A DNA stretch of 64,000 bases, taken from positions 1,674,001-1,738,000 of the forward strand of contig NZ_JAFBCB010000001.1 in the NCBI RefSeq assembly GCF_016907455.1. The letters are read 5' to 3'. The notes below the pieces were generated by a model that ran no database searches, was not told the DNA's origin, and was given only the letters and a program-made list of their open reading frames with translations. The DNA is from Brachybacterium muris (GTDB taxonomy: Bacteria; Actinomycetota; Actinomycetes; Actinomycetales; Dermabacteraceae). How positions within the stretch are numbered: the first letter of the stretch is position 1; each line of letters opens with the position of its first letter. Shown in pieces: positions 53,238 to 62,002 of this stretch. The position numbers were made by a program, and so were the translations under genes.

Positions 53238-54574
53238 CAGATCCTGCTGAAGGTGGAGGCCAGTTCGTACTCGGTGACCTGCTCGCGGTAACGGTTCCAC
53301 TCGTTGCGCTTGTCGCGCAGGAAGAACTCGAACACCTGCTCCCCGAGGGTGCGGGCCATCAGCTCGGAGGACTCGAAGGTCTCCAGCGCGCGGAAGAGGT
53401 CGGTGGGCAGCGGTTCGATGCCCATCGAGCGGCGCTCGTTCTCGGTGAGCTCCCACACCGCGTCCTCGGCGCCCTCGGGCAGCTCGTACTCCCCCTCGAT
53501 GCCGGCCATGCCCGCGGCCAGCAGCACCGCGAAGGCGAGGTAGGGGTTGGTTGCGGAATCGGCGCCGCGGAACTCGACCCGGGAGCTGGTGCCCTTGGTG
53601 GGCTTGTGGAACGGGACCCGGACCAGGGCGGAACGGTTGTTGTGGCCCCAGCACACGTAGCTCGGGGCCTCCTGCGCCCCCCACAGGCGCTTGTAGGAGT
53701 TCACCCACTGGTTGGTGACCGCGCAGTACTCCGGTGCATGCCGCAGCAGGCCGGCGATGAACTGCCGGCCGGTACGGGAGAGCCCGTACTCGGCACCGGG
53801 CTCGTGGAAGGCGTTCTTCCCGCCCTGGAACAGGGACAGGTGGGTGTGCATCCCGGAGCCGGGGTGCTCGATCATCGGCTTGGGCATGAAGGTGGCCACC
53901 TGCCCCATGGACAGCGCCACCTCCTTGACCACGGTGCGGAGGGTGACGATGTTGTCGGCCGTGGTGAGGGCGTCCGCGTAGCGCAGATCGATCTCGTTCT
54001 GTCCGGGGCCGTTCTCGTGGTGGGAGAACTCCACCTGGATGTTCATCGCCTCCAGGTTCTGGATCGCGCTGCGGCGGAAGTCCTGTCCCTGGCCGCGGTG
54101 CACGTGGTCGAAGTAGCCGGCGTTGTCGATGGGCCGCAGCTTGTGGCCGGGCTGGTAGTGCTCCTGGAAGAGGTAGAACTCGATCTCGGGGTGGGCGTAC
54201 AGCTCCAGACCCTGCTTCTCGGCTGCGCTGAGGGCCTCCTTGAGGACCCGGCGGGGGTCGGATGCGGCTGGTTCCCCGTCGGGCGAGAGCACGTCGCACA
54301 TCATGCGGGCGGTGGCATCGGAGTCACCGCGCCAGGCCAGCACCTCGAAGGTGCCCGGGTCCGGCCGCAGCAGCATGTCGGACTCGTAGCTGCGGGTGAG
54401 GCCCTCGATGGTGGAGCCGTCGATCCCGATGCCCTCGGTGAACGCGGTCTCCAGGTCCGCCGGTGAGATCGCGATGGACTTCAGGGTGCCGGCGATGTCG
54501 CAGAACCACAGGCGGATGAACCGCACGTCCCTCTCGGCGACCTGGCGGATGACGTCGTCGTGGAATTGTTCCAT
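53237..54574 (-). CDS. glnA2: Glutamine synthetase family protein GlnA2
   Basis: 445 residues, GSI-alpha-like length. DGSTIEGLTRSYESDM, EIEFYLF, GSGMHTHLSLFQGG and the C-terminal FEFFLRDKRNEWNRYREQVT are conserved. At the position matching the adenylylated Tyr of GlnA1 the sequence reads DAVWELTENE, with Trp374, so GlnE should not modify it. ATG 54574 follows CACACT by 6 nt (possible leaderless start). The mycobacterial counterpart is non-essential, and in Streptomyces related enzymes act in other glutamylation; activity here is not settled. Confidence 0.93.
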   Translation of the reverse strand: MEQFHDDVIRQVAERDVRFIRLWFCDIAGTLKSIAISPADLETAFTEGIGIDGSTIEGLTRSYESDMLLRPDPGTFEVLAWRGDSDATARMMCDVLSPDGEPAASDPRRVLKEALSAAEKQGLELYAHPEIEFYLFQEHYQPGHKLRPIDNAGYFDHVHRGQGQDFRRSAIQNLEAMNIQVEFSHHENGPGQNEIDLRYADALTTADNIVTLRTVVKEVALSMGQVATFMPKPMIEHPGSGMHTHLSLFQGGKNAFHEPGAEYGLSRTGRQFIAGLLRHAPEYCAVTNQWVNSYKRLWGAQEAPSYVCWGHNNRSALVRVPFHKPTKGTSSRVEFRGADSATNPYLAFAVLLAAGMAGIEGEYELPEGAEDAVWELTENERRSMGIEPLPTDLFRALETFESSELMARTLGEQVFEFFLRDKRNEWNRYREQVTEYELASTFSRI

Positions 54575-54665
54575 GGCGCCAGTGTGCCGCATGGCCCCGG
54601 GGTCCGCTGGGGATTCCGGGGCCGACACGACGGGGCAGGTGCTGTTCCTGCTCGGGCTCTCCCGA

Positions 54666-55292
54666 TCAGCCACCCAGGTCGGGGTTGGTGAAGTACCACT
54701 GCCCGTCGGTGTGCTTGGTCATCGGCACCGGGAACTGGGAGCCGCCGAAGCTGATGGTGACGGCACCGGAGTCATCGGCGTTCGCCTCCACCATCGAGGC
54801 GTCCAGCGCATCGAAGGTGCCGGGCTCGACATCGACCGATGACCCTAGCTCCTGCTCCAGGCTCTCGGCGCAGGCCGCGAGCTCGGCCCCGACAGGGGGC
54901 TCACCGGTGGAGGGGTCGAGCATGTAGCCGCAGGCAGCCTCGTAGTCGGGATCATCGACGACCTGCATGAAGGACACGAAGCGCTCTTTGGCGACGGTGA
55001 GGTCCTGCTCGGACACCTTCGCGTCACCACCGCCGTCGCTGGCCGAGGACTCCCCGGTGGGCTCGTCCGCGGGCTCCTCGGATGTCGGCTCCTCCGCCGG
55101 CTCCGTGGTCGGCTCCGCCTCCGCCGTCTCCTCAGCGGCGGGCGGGGCGGCCGGCTCGTCGTCGCCGCCTGTGCAGGCGGCAGCGCCCAGGGCAAGAGCG
55201 AGGCCGCCCAGGCCCACCGCTGCCGTCCGGCCTGCACGGTGTGCGGTTGTGCGTGCTGCGGTGCGGAACGAGGTACGCATCGTGGTCGACAT
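54666..55292 (-). CDS. Putative lipoprotein (unknown function)
   Basis: 208 residues. A basic N-terminus with several Arg residues leads into the hydrophobic stretch AAVGLGGLALALGAAAC, whose GAAAC end is a lipobox. A Glu/Pro/Ala-rich linker of about 45 residues follows, then a domain (VAKERFVSFMQVVDDPDYEA, GQWYFTNPDL) whose length and ending suggest a small NTF2-like fold. Two Cys in the domain may pair outside the cell. The ATG at 55292 has GGGAGG 8 nt upstream. Confidence 0.78.
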   Translation of the reverse strand: MSTTMRTSFRTAARTTAHRAGRTAAVGLGGLALALGAAACTGGDDEPAAPPAAEETAEAEPTTEPAEEPTSEEPADEPTGESSASDGGGDAKVSEQDLTVAKERFVSFMQVVDDPDYEAACGYMLDPSTGEPPVGAELAACAESLEQELGSSVDVEPGTFDALDASMVEANADDSGAVTISFGGSQFPVPMTKHTDGQWYFTNPDLGG

Positions 55293-55486
55293 GTGTCGGC
55301 CCTCCCTGTGGATCGGTTCTCGCTTTCGTGGTTCCGCGGCCAGCGTGCCACAGCACCGCTGAGGGCGCATCGTGCTCTCCGCATGCCGAGCCGACCGGAC
55401 GTGCCGACCGCTGTCACCGATCAGTCCCTGCCCGCGACGTAGGCTGGTGGGGATCAGTTCTCTTCCCGATCCCCCAGGAGCCCCTC

Positions 55487-56314
55487 ATGACCACCGCTTC
55501 CGGCAGCGGATCCGTCGGCCCCGCGAAGGTGCGCATCCGGCACCTGCAGGACGCCAAGGAGCGCGGCAGGCCGTTCAGCATGCTCACCTCGTACGACCAG
55601 TTCTCGGCGCAGGTATTCGAGGCCGCCGGCATCGACGTGCTGCTGGTGGGCGACTCGGTGGGCACCACGGTGCTGGGGCACGAATCCACCACGGCCACCA
55701 CCCATCAGGACATGGTCGCCTTCACCGGCGCGGTGTCACGCAGCGTCCACCGGCCGCTGATCGTGGCGGACCTCGCCTTCGGCACCTACCAGACGGGCCC
55801 GGCCGATGCGGTGCGCCATGGCGTCGAACTGGTGCGGGCAGGCGCCGAGATGGTCAAACTCGAGGGCGGGCAGGCGTTCGCCCCGCATGTGCGCACGCTG
55901 GTGGACAGCGGCATCCCGGTGATGGGGCACCTGGGTTTCACCCCGCAGTCCGTCAATGCGCTGTCCGGGCACCGGGTGCAGGGACGCGATCAGGCCGGTG
56001 CGGATCGGCTCGCGGAGGACGCCCTGGCGCTGCAGGAGGCCGGGGTCTCCGCGATCGTGCTGGAACTGGTGCCTGCCGCGGTCTCGGCACGCATCACCGA
56101 GGTGCTGTCGATCCCCACGATCGGCATCGGCGCCGGCCCCCACTGCGACGGCCAGGTGCTGGTGTGGCAGGACATGGCAGGGCTGTCCGGTTTCGAGGGA
56201 CGCTTCGTGAAGCGCTTCGCGAACCTGCGCGCCGAATTGCAGCGCGCCGCAGCGGAGTACCGCGAGGAGGTCGGGTCCCGCACCTATCCCGCTGCGGAGC
56301 ACTCGTTCGAGTAA
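55487..56314 (+). CDS. panB: 3-methyl-2-oxobutanoate hydroxymethyltransferase
   Basis: First committed step of pantothenate and CoA synthesis. 275 residues: SMLTSYDQFSAQVFEAAGID, VLLVGDSVGTTVLGHESTT with the metal-binding Asp, VKLEGG, MGHLGFTPQSVNAL, and IVLELVPAAVSARITE with the catalytic Glu, then IPTIGIGAGPHCDGQVLVWQD. ATG with CAGGAG upstream; the -10 TAGGCT at 55440 gives a leader of about 35 nt. panB near glnA2-glnE matches the mycobacterial gene order. Confidence 0.96.
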   Translation: MTTASGSGSVGPAKVRIRHLQDAKERGRPFSMLTSYDQFSAQVFEAAGIDVLLVGDSVGTTVLGHESTTATTHQDMVAFTGAVSRSVHRPLIVADLAFGTYQTGPADAVRHGVELVRAGAEMVKLEGGQAFAPHVRTLVDSGIPVMGHLGFTPQSVNALSGHRVQGRDQAGADRLAEDALALQEAGVSAIVLELVPAAVSARITEVLSIPTIGIGAGPHCDGQVLVWQDMAGLSGFEGRFVKRFANLRAELQRAAAEYREEVGSRTYPAAEHSFE

Positions 56315-56385
56315 GTCGAGTACGAGGCGCTCAGCGGCGATTCGCGCGCCAGGCGCCGGGAAACGAGTCGGCCGATGAGTCCGGC

Positions 56386-56610
56386 TCAGCGCGCCTCGGG
56401 GCTGACGCCCTCGGCGGGCGGCTCGCCCCAGTCCTCCCACTTCTCGTCCTCGTCCTCCCACTCCTCGTTGCGGGCGGCGGCCTTGTCCAGGGCGCGCTGG
56501 GCCTCCTCACGGGAGGCGTAGGGGCCCATCAGCTCGCTCCCGTGGGACTGTCGCCCCTCCTCCACGGTGCCGTTGGTGAGGTTGTAGTAGAACTCTGCGG
56601 GTCCGGCCAC
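56386..56610 (-). CDS. Small SPOR-like conserved protein
   Basis: 74 residues: [20 protein letters not shown], then [20 protein letters not shown] and an acidic, Trp-rich tail. This is a short conserved actinobacterial protein seen beside map or panB and sometimes annotated as SPOR domain-containing. The GTG at 56610 is chosen for GGAG/AGGAG 8-12 nt upstream. Divergent from map. Confidence 0.72.
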   Translation of the reverse strand: MAGPAEFYYNLTNGTVEEGRQSHGSELMGPYASREEAQRALDKAAARNEEWEDEDEKWEDWGEPPAEGVSPEAR

Positions 56611-56648
56611 GGCGGACTCCTCTCCTCGTCGGTGAGAGACTTGCACCC

Positions 56649-57536
56649 ATGACTGTAGAGCAGGATTGGATCCGTCCCGAGGGACGTGCCGCACTGGTGC
56701 CGGGCACCGTCGGCCCCCGTCGCGCCGTGCCGGCGCGCATCGAACGACCGGAGTACGTGGACAAGGACGAGGCCGTCTCGGACTCGGGCCCGAAGGTGCA
56801 GAGCGCCGAGGTGATCGAGCGGATGCGGGAAGCCTCCCGTATCGCGGCACTCGCCCTGCAGGCCGCCGGCGAGGCCGCCCGACCGGGCGTGACCACCGAT
56901 GCGATTGACGCCGTGGTGCACGATGTGCTGGTCTCCGAGGGCGCCTACCCCTCGACCCTGGGGTACCTGGGCTTCGAGAAGTCCTGCTGCACGAGCCTGA
57001 ACGAGGTGATCTGCCACGGCATCCCGGACTCCACCGTGATGCAGGAGGGTGACATCCTCAACGTGGACGTCACCGCCTACATCCACGGCGTGCACGGCGA
57101 CACGAACGCCACCTTCCTGGTGGGCGAGGTGGACCCCCGCGTCCAGGAGCTGGTGGAGCGCAGCCACGAGGCGATGATGCGCGGGATCCGGGCGGCGAAG
57201 ATCGGCCGCCAGGTCAATGTGATCGGGCGCGTGATCGAGAAGTACGTGGGCAGGTTCGGTTACGAGTCGGTGCGGGACTTCACCGGTCACGGCGTGGCCG
57301 AGGGCTTCCACAACGGCCTGGTGATCCCTCACTACGACTCCGCCCCCATGTTCGACGACGAGATCGTCGAGAACATGACGTTCACGGTGGAGCCGATGGT
57401 GACGATCGGTGCACAGGAGTGGGAGATGTGGGACGACGGCTGGACCGTGGTCACCAAGGACCGTTCCTTCACCGCCCAGTTCGAGCACACCATGGTGATG
57501 ACCCCGGAGGGTCCTGAGCTGCTGACGGTGGTGTGA
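56649..57536 (+). CDS. map: Type I methionine aminopeptidase
   Basis: 295 residues with an actinobacterial N-terminal extension (about 45 residues, [19 protein letters not shown]). The metal-binding core is visible: [48 protein letters not shown] and FEHTMVMT. It removes initiator Met. ATG 56649 lies 7 nt after GAGACT, a weak leaderless pattern, with no ribosome site. Confidence 0.95.
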   Translation: MTVEQDWIRPEGRAALVPGTVGPRRAVPARIERPEYVDKDEAVSDSGPKVQSAEVIERMREASRIAALALQAAGEAARPGVTTDAIDAVVHDVLVSEGAYPSTLGYLGFEKSCCTSLNEVICHGIPDSTVMQEGDILNVDVTAYIHGVHGDTNATFLVGEVDPRVQELVERSHEAMMRGIRAAKIGRQVNVIGRVIEKYVGRFGYESVRDFTGHGVAEGFHNGLVIPHYDSAPMFDDEIVENMTFTVEPMVTIGAQEWEMWDDGWTVVTKDRSFTAQFEHTMVMTPEGPELLTVV

Positions 57537-57610
57537 GCACTGCTGACAGCGCAGGCCGGTGACGGTTCTGCCACACTGGTGCGGTTGCACTACCGTTTCG
57601 AGGAGAGAAC

Positions 57611-58564
57611 ATGAGCAGCACGACGGCTTTCGGCATCGACATCGGCGGCAGCGGCATCAAGGGTGCCCCCGTGGACCTGAAGGCCGGCGAACTGGCCGCT
57701 GACCGGTTGCGGATCCCCACCCCGCAGCCCTCCACCCCCGACGCTGTGGCGGACACGGTCAAGGAGCTGCTGGACTCCTTCGGCGTGGAGCGGGGCATGC
57801 CCGTGGGCGTCACCTTCCCTGCGGTGATCCAGCACGGCGTGGCCAAGACCGCCGCCAACGTGGACAAGTCCTGGATCGATACCGACGCGGATGCCCTGTT
57901 CACCGAGCGCACCGGTCACGACGTGTTCGTGGTCAATGATGCGGATGCCGCCGGGATCTCCGAGATGGAGTTCGGCGCCGGCCGTGGGAAGAAGGGCGTG
58001 GTGCTGATGACCACCCTGGGCACCGGCGTGGGCAGCGCCCTGTTCGTGGACGGCCGTCTGGTGCCCAACACGGAGCTGGGCCACATCCCCTTCCACGGTG
58101 ACGCGGCGGAGAAGTACATGGCCGAGTCCGTGCGCGAGCGCGAGGACCTGAACTGGAAGGCATGGGCCGAGCGCCTGCAGGAGTACTACTCTCTGCTGGA
58201 GTTCCTGTTCAACCCCGACCTGTTCATCGTGGGCGGTGGCGTTTCCAAGCATCACGCGAAGTTCCTGCCGCTGCTGGATCTGCGCGCGCCGATCGTACCG
58301 GCGGACCTCCGCAATGAGGCCGGCATCATCGGTGCCGCGGTGCTGGCTCGCCGCGCCGAGGACGAGACGATCAAGGCCGCCTCCGGCAAGGGCCGCAAGA
58401 AGGCGGGGATCGCCGCTGAGAAGGCCGAGGCGAAGGTCGAGAAGGCTTCGACGAAGGCCGACAAGAAGGCGGAGAAGAAGTCGGATAAGGCCGCGAAGAA
58501 GGCACGCAAGGACGCCGACAAGAAGGCGAAGAAGTCGAAGGGCTCCGATTCCAAGAAAAAGTAG
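57611..58564 (+). CDS. ppgK: Polyphosphate glucokinase with lysine-rich C-terminal tail
   Basis: ROK-type kinase phosphorylating glucose with polyphosphate or [54 protein letters not shown] and [10 protein letters not shown] identify the family; the normal enzyme ends near residue 252. The remaining ~65 residues are mostly Lys and Ala ([18 protein letters not shown]), with an A-rich 3' end. Such a polycationic tail might bind polyphosphate, nucleic acid or the acidic cell surface components; this is inference. RBS GAGGAGAG. A terminator hairpin follows, then IS copy B. Confidence 0.92.
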   Translation: MSSTTAFGIDIGGSGIKGAPVDLKAGELAADRLRIPTPQPSTPDAVADTVKELLDSFGVERGMPVGVTFPAVIQHGVAKTAANVDKSWIDTDADALFTERTGHDVFVVNDADAAGISEMEFGAGRGKKGVVLMTTLGTGVGSALFVDGRLVPNTELGHIPFHGDAAEKYMAESVREREDLNWKAWAERLQEYYSLLEFLFNPDLFIVGGGVSKHHAKFLPLLDLRAPIVPADLRNEAGIIGAAVLARRAEDETIKAASGKGRKKAGIAAEKAEAKVEKASTKADKKAEKKSDKAAKKARKDADKKAKKSKGSDSKKK

Positions 58565-58584
58565 GTCCCAGACTTCTGCAAGAT

Positions 58585-58619
58585 ACGGGCCCATTCGCAC
58601 TTGGTGCGGGTGGGCCCGT
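58585..58619 (+). terminator. ppgK terminator hairpin
   Basis: ACGGGCCCA (58585-58593) pairs with TGGGCCCGT (58611-58619), with inner CGCAC/GTGCG pairs around TTG. It lies 3 nt before the target duplication of IS copy B. Confidence 0.75.
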
Positions 58620-58739
58620 CTCCATCTGAGTATTCGTAGTCGTGGGAGCCACCGAATCTTGCTCTTGGGGACCGCCGATCGTGCCGACGGGGGCCAGTAG
58701 CCGCCGCGGTGGGGACCACTGGCTCCCGCCGGCATCGGG

Positions 58740-59486
58740 TCACTGGGGCAGTGCGGTGTGTTCTCGCATGTTCCTGTCGCCGGTGTCGATCCAGATTGTG
58801 TTGTGCACGATGCGGTCCATGATCGCATCGGCGTGGACTGCTCCACCGAGCCGGGCGTGCCAGTCCTTCTTCGGGTACTGGGTGCAGAACACGGTCGAGC
58901 CGGTGTCATAGCGGCGCTCGAGCAGTTCCAGCAGCATCGAACGCATTCCCTCGTCAGGATGGTCCAGCAGCCACTCGTCGATCACCAGCAGCGAGAACGT
59001 GGAGTACTTCCGCAGGAACTTCGTCTGGCCCTGCGGCTTGTCCTTTGCCAGGGCCCAGGCCTCTTCGAGGTCGGGCATTCGGATGTAGTGGGCTCGGAGC
59101 CGGTGCTGGCAGGCCTGCTTCGCCAGCGCGCAGCCGAGGTAGGACTTCCCTGAGCCGGTGAAGCCCTGGAAGACCACGTTCTGTTGCCGCTGGATGAAGG
59201 AGCAGGTTGCCAGTTGCGCGATCACGTTCCGGTTCAGTCCCCGTTCCTCGACCAGATCCAGCCGCCGCAGGTCCGCTCCGGGATAACGCAGCCCCGCCCG
59301 GCGGATCAGACCCTCGACCTTTCCATGATTGAAGATGGAATGCGCCTCGTCCACGATCAGCTGGAGCCGTTCCTGGAACGACATCCCCAGCACGTGAGCC
59401 TCATCCTGGGCATCGATCGCGTCCAGCAGCGCGGTCGCGCCCATCTCGCGCAGCTTCCGCTTCGTGTCGTTATCGATCACGCTCAC
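58740..59486 (-). CDS. istB: IS21 helper ATPase IstB, copy B
   Basis: Encodes the same 248-residue protein as the copy at 42461-43207: Walker A GFTGSGKS, Walker B LLVIDEW. The GTG at 59486 overlaps the istA stop. The reading frame is intact. Confidence 0.93.
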   Translation of the reverse strand: MSVIDNDTKRKLREMGATALLDAIDAQDEAHVLGMSFQERLQLIVDEAHSIFNHGKVEGLIRRAGLRYPGADLRRLDLVEERGLNRNVIAQLATCSFIQRQQNVVFQGFTGSGKSYLGCALAKQACQHRLRAHYIRMPDLEEAWALAKDKPQGQTKFLRKYSTFSLLVIDEWLLDHPDEGMRSMLLELLERRYDTGSTVFCTQYPKKDWHARLGGAVHADAIMDRIVHNTIWIDTGDRNMREHTALPQ

Positions 59487-61045
59487 CGGACACCTCCGGC
59501 GTAGTAGTCGGCGCCACGGACGTATCCGCCGTCTTCCGCGGGTTCCTCGCGGGGTGGACGCAGGGCGGCGACCTTGTCCTGCCCGGTGGCCAAGATCGGG
59601 TGCAGATGCGCATAGCGCGGTGAACGGACCCGTCCCGTCAGCGCGAGTGCGCAGGCCGCCTCGACCCGATCTACGGAGAAGCGGCGAGAGAGCCGTAGCA
59701 CCGCCAACGCGGGATCCAGGCCCTGTTCCACGATCGGCACGGACTCGAAGATCCGCTGGATCACGATCACCGTGGCCGGCCCGACCCGATCTGCCCACGC
59801 CCGCACCCTCTGCGCGTCCCAGGCCTGGAAACGCTCGCCCGCAGGTAGGTCCGCGTCGTTGGTGCGGTACTCATTGCTCGCGGTCTCCGGGAGCAGCAGG
59901 TGACTGGTCAGTCGCTGGCTGCCCTGATAGATCTCCAGCGTCCGGGCCGTGATGCGCAGATCGACCTTCGCGCCGATGTGCGCGAACGGCGCGGAGTAGA
60001 AGTTCCGCGCGAACGTGACGTGCCCGTTCCTGCCCACTCGTCGTCCGTAGTGCCATGTCGAGATCTCGTAGGGCACCGCCGGCAGCGGCGTCAGCAGCGG
60101 CCGCTCCTCCGCGTCGAACACGCTGGCGCGGGATCCGGGCCGCTTCTGGAACGGCTCCGCGTTATAGGCCTCCATCCGCTGCCCGATGGCGGCTGCAAGT
60201 TCGGGCAGGGACGTGAATCGCTGATCCCGCAGCCCGGCGATGACCCAGGTCGCGACGTGCGCGACGGTGTTCTCCACGCTCGCCTTGTCTTTCGGTTTCC
60301 GCACCCTCCCCGGGAGCACCGCCGCCGAGTAATGCGCTGCCATCTCGCGATACGCATCGTTCAGGACGATCTCGCCCTCGCGGGGGTGCTTCACCACACC
60401 GGTCTTGAGGTTGTCCGGAACGATCCTCGGGACCGTCCCGCCCAGCGCCTCGAACATCGCTACGTGCGCTCGCAGCCAGGACTCCTGGCGCATATCCAGC
60501 GCCGGGAAGCAGAACGCGTAACGAGAAAAAGGCAGGCAGGCAACGAACAAGAACACCTTCGAGACCTCGCCGGTGACCGGATCGGCCAGCTCCATCGTGG
60601 GGCCGGACCAGTCGACCTCCACGCTCTGGCCGGCCTTGTGACCGACTCTCGAAGCGGCACCGGTGACCATGACGTGGTGCTGGTAGGTGCGGCAAAACCG
60701 GTCATACCCCATCGCCGGATCCCCAGCCGCCGTGGTCGCGTCGAAGTACTCGCCGTGCAACAGCTTCAGCGTCACGCCGACCCTGGCCATCTCTCGATGG
60801 ACCTGTTCCCAGTCCGGCTGTGCGAACACGCTCTCGTGCTCGCCCCGGCCCGGGAACAACCGGGCATACACCTGCTCATCGGCGACGTCCGCGATATCGC
60901 CCCACCCGATCCCTGCAGCGTCAGCGGCCTCGAACACCGCCCTCACGGACTTGCGGGACATGCCCTGCGAGGACGAAATCGCTCGCCCCGACAGACCTTC
61001 TGCGCGCAGCTGGAGCACCAGCTTCGCCCTGATCTTCCGTACCAT
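59483..61045 (-). CDS. istA: IS21 transposase IstA, copy B
   Basis: Same 520-residue product as at 43204-44766, with HTH, the DDE core (GQSVEVDWSG, VPDNLKTG, KASVENTV) and C-terminal domain intact. No difference between the copies is visible in translation, which points to recent transposition. Confidence 0.95.
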   Translation of the reverse strand: MVRKIRAKLVLQLRAEGLSGRAISSSQGMSRKSVRAVFEAADAAGIGWGDIADVADEQVYARLFPGRGEHESVFAQPDWEQVHREMARVGVTLKLLHGEYFDATTAAGDPAMGYDRFCRTYQHHVMVTGAASRVGHKAGQSVEVDWSGPTMELADPVTGEVSKVFLFVACLPFSRYAFCFPALDMRQESWLRAHVAMFEALGGTVPRIVPDNLKTGVVKHPREGEIVLNDAYREMAAHYSAAVLPGRVRKPKDKASVENTVAHVATWVIAGLRDQRFTSLPELAAAIGQRMEAYNAEPFQKRPGSRASVFDAEERPLLTPLPAVPYEISTWHYGRRVGRNGHVTFARNFYSAPFAHIGAKVDLRITARTLEIYQGSQRLTSHLLLPETASNEYRTNDADLPAGERFQAWDAQRVRAWADRVGPATVIVIQRIFESVPIVEQGLDPALAVLRLSRRFSVDRVEAACALALTGRVRSPRYAHLHPILATGQDKVAALRPPREEPAEDGGYVRGADYYAGGVR

Positions 61046-61215
61046 TCCAGATTGCTCCTTCCGCCGCGTGCCCTATACACACGGCGGAAGGAGCGTAGAC
61101 AGAGCGGCCCCAACGACACCACTGGTGGTCCCGAACGACGCCACCGCTACGGCAGCGACGTGGCACCCGAACCCTCGATCAGCGGACCCCAGCGAGGCGA
61201 ATATTCACCATCTCC

Positions 61216-61240
61216 GGGCCGCGCCCTTTCTCCGCGGCCC
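61216..61240. terminator. Hairpin next to IS copy B
   Basis: GGGCCGCG (61216-61223) pairs with CGCGGCCC (61233-61240), followed by GTCTATTTCT on the plus strand. Possibly the second half of the original ppgK termination region. Confidence 0.5.
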
Positions 61241-61523
61241 GTCTATTTCTCCGGGTTGCATCTCAGCTTCGGGGTCTCGTCGAGCCTCTCATTCACGGTG
61301 CGCGATGCCGGCTCCCTCCAGGGTGCCGGCGCCTTGGACGATCCCGGTGAACTGGCTGGGGACCGCCGAGAAGTGGCGGTGACCGGTAGGGCTGGTGATG
61401 ATGAGGGTCCCGGAGCGACGTCTGCACTTCCTGCTGCGGGCATGTTTCTCACGCGCTCACATCTGTGGGGGCCCCGCGCTCACATCTGTGTATGCACAGT
61501 GGGGAACAGCGTCCCTGGGGTGT
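61241..61523. other. Intergenic stretch with direct repeats, no gene
   Basis: No supportable gene. A 16-nt direct repeat CGCGCTCACATCTGTG occurs at 61452-61467 and 61475-61490, separated by GGGCCCC-like sequence. Open frames here are Ser/Pro-rich and short. It may be a decayed mobile-element remnant; it also holds the region downstream of the RNase P RNA 3' end. Confidence 0.4.
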
Positions 61524-61890
61524 GGTGGACCAGTCGGCCTGTAAGCCGGGTTCTGTGATCGGCAGTCATCCATCTCGGATCGCCGTTGCCGACAACCTCC
61601 AGCGGTCTACCCGGGAACTCGGGCCGGCGCCCTCAGCGTTCCCTGTCTGACCTTGCTCCCGGTGGGGTTTGCCGTGCCGACCTCGTCACCGAGGCCGCGG
61701 TGGTCTCTTACACCACCCTTTCACCCTTACCGCTGCCGCCGAAGCGGCTGCGGCGGTCTGCTCTCTGTGGCACTGTCCCGCGGATCGCTCCGGGTGGGCG
61801 TTACCCACCACCGTGCCGGTTGGAGCCCGGACTTTCCTCGGCCCCGATGCGAGCATCGAGGACGCGACTGCCCGGCCGACTGGTCCACCG
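61524..61890 (-). ncRNA. rnpB: RNase P RNA (type A)
   Basis: About 367 nt on the minus strand. The P4 region elements GAGGAAAGTCCGGGCTCC near the 5' end and the conserved 3' part with GAACCCGGCTTACAGGCC are present; the 5' end (CGGTGGACCAGTCGGCCGGG) and 3' end (GGCCGACTGGTCCACC) pair to form P1. GTAACGCCC and AAGGGTGAAAGGGTG match other conserved RNase P segments. It is the catalytic RNA for tRNA 5' maturation. Ends are approximate by a few nt. Confidence 0.95.
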
Positions 61891-62002
61891 CCGATTCTAA
61901 GCCCGGCCCCGTGGGGCCACCGGCGCCCGGGACGACGAGGCGTGCGGAACCTCTCGGTGGCCGGTTCCTATCTCGTCCAGCCTCATCTCGCACAATGGTG
62001 GG

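Larger units (their letters stand above)
58627..61207 (-). mobile_element. IS21-family insertion sequence, copy B
   Basis: 2581 bp, the same length, ends and coding content as copy A, in the same orientation. Target duplication CCATC (5 bp) at 58622-58626 and 61208-61212. Inserted between two hairpins downstream of ppgK, so no gene is broken. Confidence 0.93.

Noticed and set aside
50118..54299. Single 1393-codon protein spanning glnE and part of glnA2
   Set aside because: The upstream part is an out-of-frame shadow of glnA2; the glnE start at 53237 overlaps the glnA2 stop as in other actinobacteria.
42342..61212. Composite transposon carrying glnE-glnA2-panB-ppgK
   Set aside because: Each IS has its own distinct target duplication, so they inserted separately; the genes between are in a conserved actinobacterial order and look native.
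61243..61452. 69-codon minus-strand frame beside IS copy B
   Set aside because: Low-complexity Pro/Ser/Ala composition, no start signal and no recognisable family.
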